This document shows, piece after piece, positions 17,569 through 25,912 of a stretch of 64,000 bases of DNA. Each line of letters begins with the position of its first letter. The stretch's first letter is position 1. The position numbers were made by a program, and so were the translations under genes. This stretch comes from Calidifontibacter indicus (GTDB lineage Bacteria > Actinomycetota > Actinomycetes > Actinomycetales > Dermatophilaceae), in the NCBI RefSeq assembly GCF_003386865.1, contig NZ_QTUA01000001.1, positions 248,001 through 312,000 of the forward strand, in the 5' to 3' direction. The notes beneath the pieces are model-generated. The model saw only the letters and a program-made list of their open reading frames with translations. It searched no databases and had not been told where the DNA came from.

Positions 17569-17820
17569 ATGAAGGACAAGACCGGACTGGGACTCGGATA
17601 CCGCATGCTGTGGCGTCTGGAGTACGCCGGGCTCACGGTCTTCGGTCCGGCGCAGGTCACCACTCAGGGCGACCCGAAATCACGCCTTCGCCTCGAGCGG
17701 GCCCAGCGGGTGAAGGCCGCGCACGAGCAGCGCGGCACCACCCCGCCGCAGGAGGTGCTCGACGTCATCGCGCGCGACGGCGGCCCCGAGCCCTTCCACG
17801 TGCGCAACCGCGCCCGCTGA
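17569..17820 (+). CDS. Small conserved hypothetical protein
   Basis: The 83-aa basic protein (MKDKTGLGLGYRMLWRLEYAG... ending FHVRNRAR) has no signal peptide or membrane segment. The hydrophobic patch YAGLTVFGPAQV near the N-terminus and a helical charged centre (RLERAQRVKAAHEQRG) are all that can be seen. GGAGAGGA lies 6 bases before ATG 17569, which decides this start over an in-frame GTG-type start at 17536. TAGGAT at 17525-17530 is a plausible -10. I do not recognise the family. Confidence 0.7.
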   Translation: MKDKTGLGLGYRMLWRLEYAGLTVFGPAQVTTQGDPKSRLRLERAQRVKAAHEQRGTTPPQEVLDVIARDGGPEPFHVRNRAR

Positions 17821-17822
17821 CC

Positions 17823-18265
17823 TCAGCCGAACTCCTGCACGACGAGCGTGAGGTCGTCGTGCACCTTGGTGCCGTCGCGCTCCGACACCTCCCGCCGGGC
17901 GCTCTCCGCCGCTCGCACGACAGCGGTAACCGTCGCGGGATCGGCTGCGGCCCGGCCGAATTCGTCCAGCGACTGCGCGTGCAACAGTTGAAACCCGCGG
18001 GTGCCGCCGTCGCTGGCCGCGACGATCCGCACCAGGTCGTCGCGGCGAGCGCCGCCTTCATCGACATCCCGGCGGCGAGCCGGTCGCGGAACGCGTCGGC
18101 GATCGCCCGGGAGAACCACGCGACCTCGTGATCGCACCCCTGTCGTAGTTCCTTCGGCAGTCCGGCCCCGTCGACCACGACGGCGATGCCGTCGCCGAGC
18201 GCGACGGCGTCCTCGTTGGCTCGGTCGGGGCGGGCGGGCAGGGTGACGACGGTGGGCGTGCGCAC
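17823..18265 (-). pseudogene. PP2C-family phosphatase remnant (internal deletion and frameshift)
   Basis: From GTG 18265 the reading MRTPTVVTLPARPDRANEDAVALGDGIAVVVDGAG is the N-terminus of an actinobacterial PP2C-like phosphatase (NED and DGAG motifs). After MKAALAAT the frame breaks down. In the next frame the C-terminal part resumes (VRIVAASDGGTRGFQLLHA... ending KVHDDLTLVVQEFG). Compared with family members of ~250 residues, about 90-100 central residues, including the ATV...GDS core, are missing at the join near 18030-18060. The total of 443 bases is not a multiple of three. A TAGGTT box 6 bases before the GTG remains, so the promoter is intact. Most likely non-functional. Confidence 0.7.
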
Positions 18266-18346
18266 GCACCCAACCTACGAACCTCCGGCGCACGGACTGC
18301 GGGCGTCACTCGGACCGGTCGGCCGCCGGCGTGGGAGCATCACGCC

Positions 18347-19741
18347 ATGGGCTCGAGCAACTCCACCAGCAGCGTCGAACAGGTCGAACGGGCCCTGGCC
18401 CGGATGGCGGAGGTCGAGCCGCTGATCAACTCGATCTGCACGCCGGCGCCCGACGCCCGCGATCAGGCGGCCGCCCGCGACGCCGAACAGCCGCGCGGGC
18501 CGTTGCACGGGGTGCCGGTGCTGGTGAAGGACAACATCGACACCGCCGACCTGCCGACGACGGCGGGGTCGCTGGCGCTGGCCGACGTGCCGCACCCGTC
18601 CGCCGACGCGACGCTGGTGCGCCGGCTGCGCGAGGCCGGGATGGTGCTGCTCGGCAAGACGAATCTCAGCGAATGGGCGAACATCCGCGACGACAACTCG
18701 GTGAGCGGGTGGAGCGCGTACGGCGGGCTGACCCGCAACCCGTACGCCCTGAACCGGTCCGCCGGCGGGTCGAGTTCGGGGAGCGGGGCCGCGGTCGGCG
18801 CCGGGATCACCCGCTTCGCGATCGGCACCGAGACGGACGGTTCGATCACCTGCCCGGCGGCGTTCAACGGGTGTGTCGGACTCAAGCCGACGGTCGACCT
18901 CGTGCCGCGCGACGGGATCGTGCCGATCTCGTCGTCGCAGGACTCCCCCGGACCGCTCACCGCGACGGTCGACGAAGCGGCCGCGCTGTTGTCGGTGCTC
19001 ACCGGCACCTCCTACGACCTGCCCGCCGCCGAGTCGAAACCGTTGCAGGGCAAGAGAATCGGGGTGCCTCGCAAGGACTACTGGGGTTACAGCGCGCACG
19101 CCGACGACCCCGCCGAGCGGGCACTGGAGCTGCTGTCGGCGGCCGGTGCGACGGTCGTCGACAACACCGACCTGCCGCCGATCGGGTGGGACGACGAACT
19201 GCTGGTCATGCTCGCCGAGCTTCGGGCCGGGCTGGCCGAATACCTCGCCACCCGTCCCGGGTCGGGGCCGCGGGGCCTCGCCGACATCGTCGAGTTCAAC
19301 CGGGAGCACGCCGACCGCGAGTTGCCGCACTTCGGTCAGTCGCTGTTCGAGCAGGCGCTCGCCGGCCCCGAGGTCGGCTCGCCCGAATATCTCGCGGCGC
19401 TCGACCGGTGCCGGCGCGCGAGCCGGGCTGATGGCATCGACAAGGTGCTCGCCGAGCACGAACTCGACGCGCTCGTCTCACCGGCCTACCCACCGGCCTT
19501 CCTGATCGACCACGTCAACCCAGAGCATGCCGCCGGATCGGCGACCTCGCCCGCGGCGCAGGCCGGTTACCCGCTGCTGACCGTGCCGAGCGGCCTCGCC
19601 GCCGGACTGCCCGTGGCCGTCACGTTCTGGGGCGGTGCGCACAGCGAGGCCGACCTGTTGGCGATCGGACGGGCCTACGAGGCCGCGCGGGACGCCGACA
19701 ACGGGCCGTTGCCGGCGCCGCAGTTCCTGCCGCAGATCTGA
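18347..19741 (+). CDS. Amidase (amidase-signature family)
   Basis: The 464-aa protein has the Ser-cisSer-Lys triad elements: GVPVLVKDNIDTADLPT with the catalytic Lys (about residue 60), the glycine/serine-rich NRSAGGSSSGSGAAVGAG stretch with the cis-Ser, and GTETDGSITCPAAFNG with the nucleophilic Ser. Family members hydrolyse amide bonds of small amides, peptides or Glu-tRNA intermediates. The lack of gatB/gatC neighbours argues against GatA. The start is ATG 18347. It is divergent from the PP2C remnant with about 80 bases between. Confidence 0.9.
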   Translation: MGSSNSTSSVEQVERALARMAEVEPLINSICTPAPDARDQAAARDAEQPRGPLHGVPVLVKDNIDTADLPTTAGSLALADVPHPSADATLVRRLREAGMVLLGKTNLSEWANIRDDNSVSGWSAYGGLTRNPYALNRSAGGSSSGSGAAVGAGITRFAIGTETDGSITCPAAFNGCVGLKPTVDLVPRDGIVPISSSQDSPGPLTATVDEAAALLSVLTGTSYDLPAAESKPLQGKRIGVPRKDYWGYSAHADDPAERALELLSAAGATVVDNTDLPPIGWDDELLVMLAELRAGLAEYLATRPGSGPRGLADIVEFNREHADRELPHFGQSLFEQALAGPEVGSPEYLAALDRCRRASRADGIDKVLAEHELDALVSPAYPPAFLIDHVNPEHAAGSATSPAAQAGYPLLTVPSGLAAGLPVAVTFWGGAHSEADLLAIGRAYEAARDADNGPLPAPQFLPQI

Positions 19742-19765
19742 GCCCTCCTCTGACCCCGCGCACAT

Positions 19766-19784
19766 CCGGACGGCGAACGTCCGG
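19766..19784. promoter_or_regulatory. Inverted repeat upstream of the alpha/beta hydrolase gene
   Basis: CCGGAC-N7-GTCCGG lies 9 bases before the TAGGTT -10 box at 19794-19799 of the hydrolase gene. It may be the terminator stem of the amidase gene or an operator overlapping the -35 zone. Confidence 0.35.
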
Positions 19785-19831
19785 GATCGCACCTAGGTTC
19801 TGTCGCAACCGAACTCGAAGGGACACACATC

Positions 19832-20554
19832 GTGGACGTTCTGCTCATCGCCGGGCTCTGGCTCGACACCACCGCCTGGGACGACGTGGTGCCCGCGCTC
19901 GCTGCGAAGGGTCACCGGGGCATCCCGGTCGCGCTGCCCGGCCAGGGCGACGGCAACGCCGACGCCACCCTGCAGGACCAACTCGACGCCGTGCTGGAGG
20001 CGATCGACGCAATCGACGCGACCGACTCCGCCGAGCGTCCTGTGGTCGTCGGTCACAGCGCGGCGTGCACCCTCGCCTGGTTGGCCGCCGACGCGCGTCC
20101 CGACGCGATCGCCCGGGTGGGCCTCATCGGCGGCTTCCCGTCGACCGCCGGCGAGCAGTACGCGGCGTTCTTCCCCCTCGAGGGCGGCGTCATGGCGTTC
20201 CCGGGTTGGGAACCGTTCGCCGGAGCCGACACCGCGGACATGTCCGACGACCTCAAGAGCCGGGTCGCCGGGTCCGCCCACCCGGTGCCCGGCGGGGTCG
20301 CCGAGGCCGTGGTCGCCTACCGCGACGAACGCCGCCACGACGTGCCGGTCTTCCTGATCTGCCCGGAGTTCTCGCCCGCACAGGCCGACGAGTGGATCGA
20401 GGCCGGCGACCTGCCCGAACTCGCCGACGCCAAGCACCTCGACCTGCTCGACCTCGACTCGGGCCACTGGCCGATGTTCACCGCGCCCGAGGCGCTCGCG
20501 CAGTTGATCGCCGACGAGGCCGACGAGGTGAGTGCCGACGCCGGGCTCGGGTAA
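19832..20554 (+). CDS. Alpha/beta hydrolase
   Basis: The 240-aa protein has the alpha/beta hydrolase fold: DVLLIAGLWLDTTAWDDVV at the N-terminus (oxyanion strand), the nucleophile elbow VVVGHSAACTLAWLAA with Ser at about 74, an acid in VFLICPEFSPAQADEW, and the catalytic His in DLDSGHWPMFTAPEAL. The substrate is unknown. The GTG start has AAGGGA upstream; TAGGTT at 19794-19799 gives a leader of about 26 bases. Confidence 0.88.
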   Translation: MDVLLIAGLWLDTTAWDDVVPALAAKGHRGIPVALPGQGDGNADATLQDQLDAVLEAIDAIDATDSAERPVVVGHSAACTLAWLAADARPDAIARVGLIGGFPSTAGEQYAAFFPLEGGVMAFPGWEPFAGADTADMSDDLKSRVAGSAHPVPGGVAEAVVAYRDERRHDVPVFLICPEFSPAQADEWIEAGDLPELADAKHLDLLDLDSGHWPMFTAPEALAQLIADEADEVSADAGLG

Positions 20555-20683
20555 ACACCCGCAAGGGTGGGCAGGGTCGGCGCGCCGGCCGACACCGGTT
20601 ATCTATCCTGAATTCGGGCCCGAAACCTCTCGGCCCGCGCCGGCCCGTCCGGCAGGCACCAGCACGAAGGATCAAATCTCACC

Positions 20684-21391
20684 GTGACCGCGACCGGCGG
20701 ACTCCCCGTCTCCAAGCTGCTCCCCACCGCCACCTCGACCGGAGCGGCCCCCACGGTCACGCGGCCGCTGCGGATCGCGTTGGTCAACGACTACGAGGTC
20801 GTCGTAGCCGGCATCGCCTCGCTGCTCGAGTCGTACGCCGACCGGGTCGAGGTGGTGGAACTCGACCTCAACTCCGAGCCCACCCAGCCGGTCGACGTCG
20901 CCGTCTACGACACCTTCGCCGCGACGGCGACGGCCGCCGACCTGCGCGGCCTGTTCGCGACCGACCAGGTCACCCACCTGGTCGCGTACTCGTTCATCGA
21001 CGACGAGCAGGCCGTCGGCGACTACATCGCGGCCGGCGCCGACGGCTACATCTCCAAGGCGGTGCCGACCGACCGGTTCGTCGCCGCACTGGAACGCATC
21101 GCCGCCGGCGAGCGCGTGGTCGAACTCGCGAAGGCGCCGGCGGGCGAGCCCCTGATGCCGGCGTGGCCGGGCCAGCAGTTCGGCCTCACCGAGCGCGAGT
21201 CGGAGATTCTGGGCTTCATCGCCCAGGGCTTGTCGAACGACGAGATCGCGCGCACCTGCTACCTGTCGATCAACACCGTCAAGACGTACATCCGGGCCGC
21301 CTATCGCAAAGCCGGCGTGGCCACCCGGGCCCAGGCGGTCGCGTGGGCGTTGCGTCACGGCTTTCGACCGGAACGCAAAACGACCCGCTGA
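20684..21391 (+). CDS. Orphan LuxR/NarL-type response regulator (paralogue A)
   Basis: The 235-aa protein has a ~28-residue N-terminal tail, a receiver-like domain ([14 protein letters not shown] through GADGYISKAV) and a C-terminal LuxR helix-turn-helix ([42 protein letters not shown]). The receiver keeps the phospho-acceptor Asp (VAVYDTFAA) and the Lys (SKAV), but the acidic pair near strand 1 is ND rather than DD, so metal binding and phosphorylation may be altered. No histidine kinase is adjacent. It is clearly paralogous to the regulator at 31159. TATCCT (20604-20609) is a likely -10. Confidence 0.88.
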   Translation: MTATGGLPVSKLLPTATSTGAAPTVTRPLRIALVNDYEVVVAGIASLLESYADRVEVVELDLNSEPTQPVDVAVYDTFAATATAADLRGLFATDQVTHLVAYSFIDDEQAVGDYIAAGADGYISKAVPTDRFVAALERIAAGERVVELAKAPAGEPLMPAWPGQQFGLTERESEILGFIAQGLSNDEIARTCYLSINTVKTYIRAAYRKAGVATRAQAVAWALRHGFRPERKTTR

Positions 21392-21517
21392 CGTTTCTGC
21401 TGTGGCGACCTCGTGATCGCCGCGTGCCGATGGCGCGCGGCGATCACCCAAAGGTCGGCGAACTACGATGGCGCGCGTCGACGGGCGTCGCCCGATCCAC
21501 CGAGCAGGGAGCAGAAC

Positions 21518-22198
21518 GTGCCCAGACCCGAGACGACCACGAAGACCGGTCGGGAGCGCCTCGCCGAGGAACGTGCCCGCCAGGCGCGCGGCGAACGCAA
21601 CCGCAAGATCGGCATCATCGCCGCTGTCGTGGTGGTGCTGGCCGCGATCGGTGGCGGCGGCTGGGCACTGATCGCCAGCGAGAACTCCAGCAAACAGGCG
21701 GCGACCGGCGACGGGCTGGCCGGTGCGAAGCAGGTCAACACCCCGATCAGGGGCCTCTACGAGTGGACCGGCCTCGGTCGCAACCACATCACCACCGCCG
21801 CCACCTACCCGATGAACCCGCCGGTCGGTGGCGACCACAACGCGGCGTGGGCCAACTGCGGCATCTACGACAAGGTCATCCCGAACCAGTACGCCGTGCA
21901 CACCCTCGAGCACGGCGCCGTGTGGATCACCACCAACGACAAGGCGTCCGCGTCCGACGTCGCCGCGCTGAAGAAGATCGCCGGCCAGGACTACATGCTG
22001 ATGTCGAAGATCCCGTCGCAGGCTTCGCCGATCACGCTCAGCGCGTGGGGTGTGCAGTTGCGCGTCAACTCCGCCGGCGACCCGCGCGTGCAGGAGTTCG
22101 TGAAGACCTACCTGCAGGGCCAGCAGACCCCCGAGCCCGGTGCGTCCTGCACCGGCGCCTACGACCCGAACACCGGCAAGATCGGCGGCGGCATGTGA
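21518..22198 (+). CDS. DUF3105 membrane-anchored protein
   Basis: The 226-aa protein has a charged N-terminus, one membrane helix (IGIIAAVVVVLAAIGGGGWALIA, about residues 29-51) and an exported DUF3105 domain with NHITTAATYPMNPPVGGDHNAAWANCGIYDKVI, YAVHTLEHGAVWIT and a C-terminal Cys. The conserved His/Cys suggest metal or copper contact, but no function is established. GTG 21518 is chosen because GGGAG precedes it by 8 bases. The 3' end overlaps the DUF305 gene (GTGA). Confidence 0.85.
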   Translation: MPRPETTTKTGRERLAEERARQARGERNRKIGIIAAVVVVLAAIGGGGWALIASENSSKQAATGDGLAGAKQVNTPIRGLYEWTGLGRNHITTAATYPMNPPVGGDHNAAWANCGIYDKVIPNQYAVHTLEHGAVWITTNDKASASDVAALKKIAGQDYMLMSKIPSQASPITLSAWGVQLRVNSAGDPRVQEFVKTYLQGQQTPEPGASCTGAYDPNTGKIGGGM

Positions 22199-22992
22199 CC
22201 GTGCCCGATCCGCGTGTCGAGCCGAACGTCGACCTCGACGACCTCGACGACGAGTACGTCGGCAACGACGACGGGCAACCGGACGGGGACGAGGCCCACG
22301 GGCCGGAGCGCGCCGAGCGCAAACCCCTGAGCTGGCACGAGGCGCGGCGACCGTTCCTGATCACGGTCGCCGCGATCGCCGCCCTGGTGCTCGCGGTGCT
22401 GAGCGGTTACTCGCTCGGCAAGCCGCACTACCCCGCCGACGACAGCGTCGACGCCGGGTTCGCCCGCGACATGACCGCCCACCACGCGCAGGCGGTCGAC
22501 ATGTCGCTGACCATCCGCAGCAAGTCGACGTCGACCGACGTGCGCACCCTCGCCTACGACGTCGTCACCACGCAGGAGAACCAGCGCGGTCAGATGATGG
22601 CCTGGTTGCAGACCTGGGGTCTGCCGCTCGCGGTCAACGGTCAGCGGATGGACTGGATGAAGAAGACCGGCCATCACCACACCGGCCTGCCGCAGGGGCA
22701 GATGCTGCTGGCCGACGGACGCATGCCGGGCATGGCCTCCAGCGCCCAGTTGCAGCGGCTTTCGGCGGCCACCGGCAAAAACGCTGAGATCCTGTACCTC
22801 CAACTGATGATCGTGCACCACCGCGCCGGTGTGGAGATGGCGCAGGCGGCCGTCGGCGCGGCCGACCGACCCGAGGTCGTGCGCTTGGCCCGCAGCATGG
22901 TGCAGGGTCAGACCGGTGAGATCAACCTGATGACAGACATGCTCAAGCAGCGCGGCGCAGTTCCGTGGCCCCAGGGGCAGCAGTCCGGGTGA
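22195..22992 (+). CDS. DUF305 family membrane-anchored protein
   Basis: The 265-aa protein has an acidic N-terminal tail, one membrane helix (FLITVAAIAALVLAVLSGYSLG) and an exported DUF305 domain with two helical His/Met motifs: FARDMTAHHAQAVDMSL and MIVHHRAGVEMAQ, plus MDWMKKTGHHHTG. The domain is a four-helix ferritin-like fold, often near copper or silver resistance genes. Start GTG 22195 gives the 4-base overlap used elsewhere in this window; GTG 22201 is the alternative. DUF3105-DUF305 pairing is common in actinobacteria and suggests one envelope function. Confidence 0.88.
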   Translation: MTVPDPRVEPNVDLDDLDDEYVGNDDGQPDGDEAHGPERAERKPLSWHEARRPFLITVAAIAALVLAVLSGYSLGKPHYPADDSVDAGFARDMTAHHAQAVDMSLTIRSKSTSTDVRTLAYDVVTTQENQRGQMMAWLQTWGLPLAVNGQRMDWMKKTGHHHTGLPQGQMLLADGRMPGMASSAQLQRLSAATGKNAEILYLQLMIVHHRAGVEMAQAAVGAADRPEVVRLARSMVQGQTGEINLMTDMLKQRGAVPWPQGQQSG

Positions 22993-23006
22993 TCCGACCC
23001 GTCCGT

Positions 23007-23027
23007 CCGGCCTCGTGCGTCGGCCGG
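23007..23027. terminator. Possible small stem-loop between convergent genes
   Basis: CCGGCC (23007-23012) and GGCCGG (23022-23027) form a 6-bp stem with a 9-base loop in the 36-base gap between the DUF305 gene and the glycosyltransferase operon. No T-run follows. Confidence 0.35.
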
Positions 23028-23028
23028 C

Positions 23029-23898
23029 TCACGGCTCGCGGTTGCCCGTTGCCGCTGCGCCTGGCTGGGTGACCCGGAGCTCCTCGAGGGTGTCGCCGTC
23101 GAAACGCACCAGGCCGCGCCGCGCGAACTCCTCCAGCCAGCCCACCATCGGCCAGCGGCCCCAACTGCGCCGGAAGATGTGGGCGTTGCGCACGATGTCG
23201 TGCAGGTGACCGACCGGCGGATTCTCGGACGGGTGGTGTTGGTGGTAGGCGGTCGCGCCACCGGCCCACACCATCGAGCCGCCGGCTGCGCCGATCCGCA
23301 TCGCGAAATCGGTGTCCTCGCCGCCATAGCCGACGTACTGCTCGTCGAAGCCGCCGACGGTGCGCCACGACCGCGCGCTCATCGCGAACGAGAGCGACCA
23401 GAACAGATCGAGGTCGTCGGCCACCCGCACTTCGTCGACGGTGAGCACCGGTCGTGCGGGGTGCGGTCGACCCAGCTGCGCCAGCTCCTCGGGCCGGTAC
23501 CCCCACGTGGTGGGCGGCAGATAGCCGACCTCGCCGGCGACCACCACCGGCTGCTGCGCCGTCTCGGCCTCGACGACGTCGCGGTAGCGACCGATCAGCG
23601 ACGGACCGGGGATGCAGTCGACGTCGAGGAAGACCAACACGTCGCTGCCCTGCTCCAGCGCGGTGCGCGCCGCCAGGTTGCGGGCCGCCGCCAGCGGCAG
23701 CCCGCCCGGCGCGCGCTCGATCCGTCGGACGCGGGTCGGCAGCGGTGCGTGACGCACCTGGGTCTCGACCGCGGGGTCGTCCATCGCCACGACGACCACG
23801 AGGTCGGGTGCGCACAGCGACCGCGCGCACCCGTCGAGCATCGCGGCGAGGTGATCGTGTCGGCCGTGCACGATCGTGAGCACCGCCACCTTCGTCAT
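23029..23898 (-). CDS. Family 2-type glycosyltransferase (GT-A)
   Basis: The 289-aa protein starts KVAVLTIVHGRHDHLAAMLDG, has the DXD-type metal motif VFLDVDCIPGPSLIGRY (about residue 90) and the acceptor-side motif GGFDEQYVGYGGEDTDFAMRI, which resembles the C-terminal Glyco_transf_7C module. These mark a GT-A enzyme using a nucleotide sugar. It is the last gene of the six-gene operon. ATG 23898 overlaps the preceding TGA. Donor and acceptor cannot be inferred. Confidence 0.88.
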   Translation of the reverse strand: MTKVAVLTIVHGRHDHLAAMLDGCARSLCAPDLVVVVAMDDPAVETQVRHAPLPTRVRRIERAPGGLPLAAARNLAARTALEQGSDVLVFLDVDCIPGPSLIGRYRDVVEAETAQQPVVVAGEVGYLPPTTWGYRPEELAQLGRPHPARPVLTVDEVRVADDLDLFWSLSFAMSARSWRTVGGFDEQYVGYGGEDTDFAMRIGAAGGSMVWAGGATAYHQHHPSENPPVGHLHDIVRNAHIFRRSWGRWPMVGWLEEFARRGLVRFDGDTLEELRVTQPGAAATGNREP

Positions 23899-24857
23899 CG
23901 GGCGGCGTCCTCGATGGCGTCGGCGGCTCGCTGCGCCCCGTTGCCGGGGTTCCACCGATCCCAGCCCTCGGCACCGCGGCGCCGGGCCTGCTCGAGGAGA
24001 TCCGGCCAGCGGTCGAGGTCGGGCCACGACTCCAACGGCACGCCGAGACCGGCTCGGCGTAGCGCACGCACCGTCGCCACCTGCTCCTCGTGCGGCCGCT
24101 CGGCGGCGACGACCACTGCGGGGCGGCGCGCTGCAGCGACATCGGCCACGGCGTTCTGCCCGGCATGCGTGACCACCACCTCGGCCGACGTCAGGTCGGC
24201 CCACAGATCGGTGCTGCGCTCACCTCGTCCGCCGCGCACGATCCACTCGCCGCCGACGCGCTGCCGGATCTTGTCGATGTCCGCCAGGCTCGGTCCGTCG
24301 CCCAAGCCGTTGAGCACGAGCACACGTCCGGGCACGGGCTCCAGCGGCGGCCGCCGGCCCCCGTCGAACATGCTGATCGCACCGACCGCCACGACACGCT
24401 CCGCCGGTCCGGCCGGCAACCGATGGGCTCCCGCCGGCCAGGGTCCGATGAGCAGGTCGGCCAGGTCGTAGCCGGTGCGATGCGGCCGGTCGGAACGGTC
24501 GCCGGGCATCACCACGGTGGCGGTGCGCACCCCGAGCAGCCGCACCAGCGCGGTGACCTCCACCGACACGTCGACCATGAACAACGCGGGGTCGTGCTGC
24601 GCCACCCATGCCGCGATCAGACGCATGCGCTCCCGATAGCCGGGCACACCGGTGGGCGCCCAGTGCAGCGCGCCGTGCGCCGTGGGGTCGGCGTCGGCGC
24701 CGAGGTCCATCGGCAGGTGCACCCAGTCGCCCTGCCAGTCGTCGGGCCTGCGCAGCGAACTCAGCACGGTTACGTCGTGGTGGCGCAGGTGCGGGCGGAT
24801 CGCCTGCAGTCTGCGCAGGTGCCCTCCCCCGTGGTGGTGCACGTACCAACCGATCAT
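23895..24857 (-). CDS. MurG/GT28-like glycosyltransferase (GT-B)
   Basis: The 320-aa protein has the N-terminal glycine/His motif VHHHGGGHLRRLQAI typical of MurG/GT28 and the C-terminal donor-binding stretch VVVTHAGQNAVADVAAARRPAVVVAAERPHEEQ. It is shorter than MurG and lacks a membrane anchor. The ATG at 24857 overlaps the preceding stop, and its own stop overlaps the next ATG. It belongs to the operon 29233-23029. Confidence 0.85.
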   Translation of the reverse strand: MIGWYVHHHGGGHLRRLQAIRPHLRHHDVTVLSSLRRPDDWQGDWVHLPMDLGADADPTAHGALHWAPTGVPGYRERMRLIAAWVAQHDPALFMVDVSVEVTALVRLLGVRTATVVMPGDRSDRPHRTGYDLADLLIGPWPAGAHRLPAGPAERVVAVGAISMFDGGRRPPLEPVPGRVLVLNGLGDGPSLADIDKIRQRVGGEWIVRGGRGERSTDLWADLTSAEVVVTHAGQNAVADVAAARRPAVVVAAERPHEEQVATVRALRRAGLGVPLESWPDLDRWPDLLEQARRRGAEGWDRWNPGNGAQRAADAIEDAAR

Positions 24858-25912
24858 CGGCCGCCGCCGCTCATCGCGGTGTAGACGTCGACGTAGTCGC
24901 GCACCATCCGGTCGATCGAGAACCTACGCACCGCGATCTCGCGCACCGTGGCCCGGTCCGTCCCGACCACCCGATCGACGGCGGCAGCGGCCGCCCGGTC
25001 GTCGTCGGCCACGACCTCGCCGCCGCCCTCGCGGACGATCTCGGCCATGCCGCCGCGGTCGAACACGACGACCGGGGTGCCGCACGACATCGCTTCGGCC
25101 ACGACCAGCCCGAACGGTTCGTCCCACTGGGAGGTGACCAGGCAGGCAACCGATCGACCGACCAACCCGCTCAACTCGTACGTCGACAGGTGGCCGGCGT
25201 AACTGACCGAGCCTCCCAAGTGCGGTCGCACATGCTCGTCGAAGTAGCGCCGGTCGCTGCGTGGACCGGCCAGCACGAGCTCGCGTCCGGCGGCGCGGGC
25301 GATCTCGATGGCCCGGTGCGGCGCCTTCTCCGGCACCATGCGTCCGAACCACACCAGGGCGTTGCCACCGGGCCCTGCCGCCCACCGCTCGGTGTCGACC
25401 CCGTTGTAGATCGTCGACGAGCGCACCACCTCCCGCCACACCGTGGCGGTGCGCCGGCTCACTGCGACGAACCTCGCCCGTGGGTCGGACAGGTGGCGGA
25501 TCGTCGGCTCGAGCCAGGGCGTCGGCGGAGTGTGCAGCGTGGTCACCATCGGCGTCCCGATGGAGGGGGCCATCGCGAGCGGCAGGTAGTGAAGGCTGTT
25601 GTTGTGCACCACGTCGATGTCGGTGCGACCGCGCAGCGACACCATGAGGTCCTGGTAGGCGAAGTGCTCGATCACGAAGTCCTCGGGCGGCATCGAGACG
25701 TCGCCGCGGGCGGCCCGGCTCAGCACGTGCTCGCGCACCGGCAGGATGTGCACGTCCAGCGCGGGATCCGACCCCGGACCGGCGTACAACTCGACCTCGA
25801 TCCCGTGCCGGCGCAGCCCCTTGGCGAGGTTCCAACACATCGATTCCAGGCCCCCGGGGAACGGTTCTGCGATCGGCTCCCGCGCGTTGGCGATGAGCAC
25901 GACTCGTGTCAT
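24854..25912 (-). CDS. Family 4 glycosyltransferase
   Basis: The 352-aa GT-B enzyme has the GT4 pattern: FPGGLESMCWNLAKGLRRHG near the N-terminus, a STIYNGVDTERW linker, FGRMVPEKAPHRAIEIAR, and the retaining EX7E motif EPFGLVVAEAMSCGTPVVVFDRGGMAEIV. It probably transfers a sugar from a nucleotide donor with retention. The start at ATG 25912 overlaps the SDR stop codon (ATGA). Confidence 0.9.
   Translation of the reverse strand: MTRVVLIANAREPIAEPFPGGLESMCWNLAKGLRRHGIEVELYAGPGSDPALDVHILPVREHVLSRAARGDVSMPPEDFVIEHFAYQDLMVSLRGRTDIDVVHNNSLHYLPLAMAPSIGTPMVTTLHTPPTPWLEPTIRHLSDPRARFVAVSRRTATVWREVVRSSTIYNGVDTERWAAGPGGNALVWFGRMVPEKAPHRAIEIARAAGRELVLAGPRSDRRYFDEHVRPHLGGSVSYAGHLSTYELSGLVGRSVACLVTSQWDEPFGLVVAEAMSCGTPVVVFDRGGMAEIVREGGGEVVADDDRAAAAAVDRVVGTDRATVREIAVRRFSIDRMVRDYVDVYTAMSGGGR

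Noticed and set aside
18001-18246. Forward open frame opposite the PP2C remnant
   Set aside because: Arg/Pro/Ser-rich shadow without start signal or motif.
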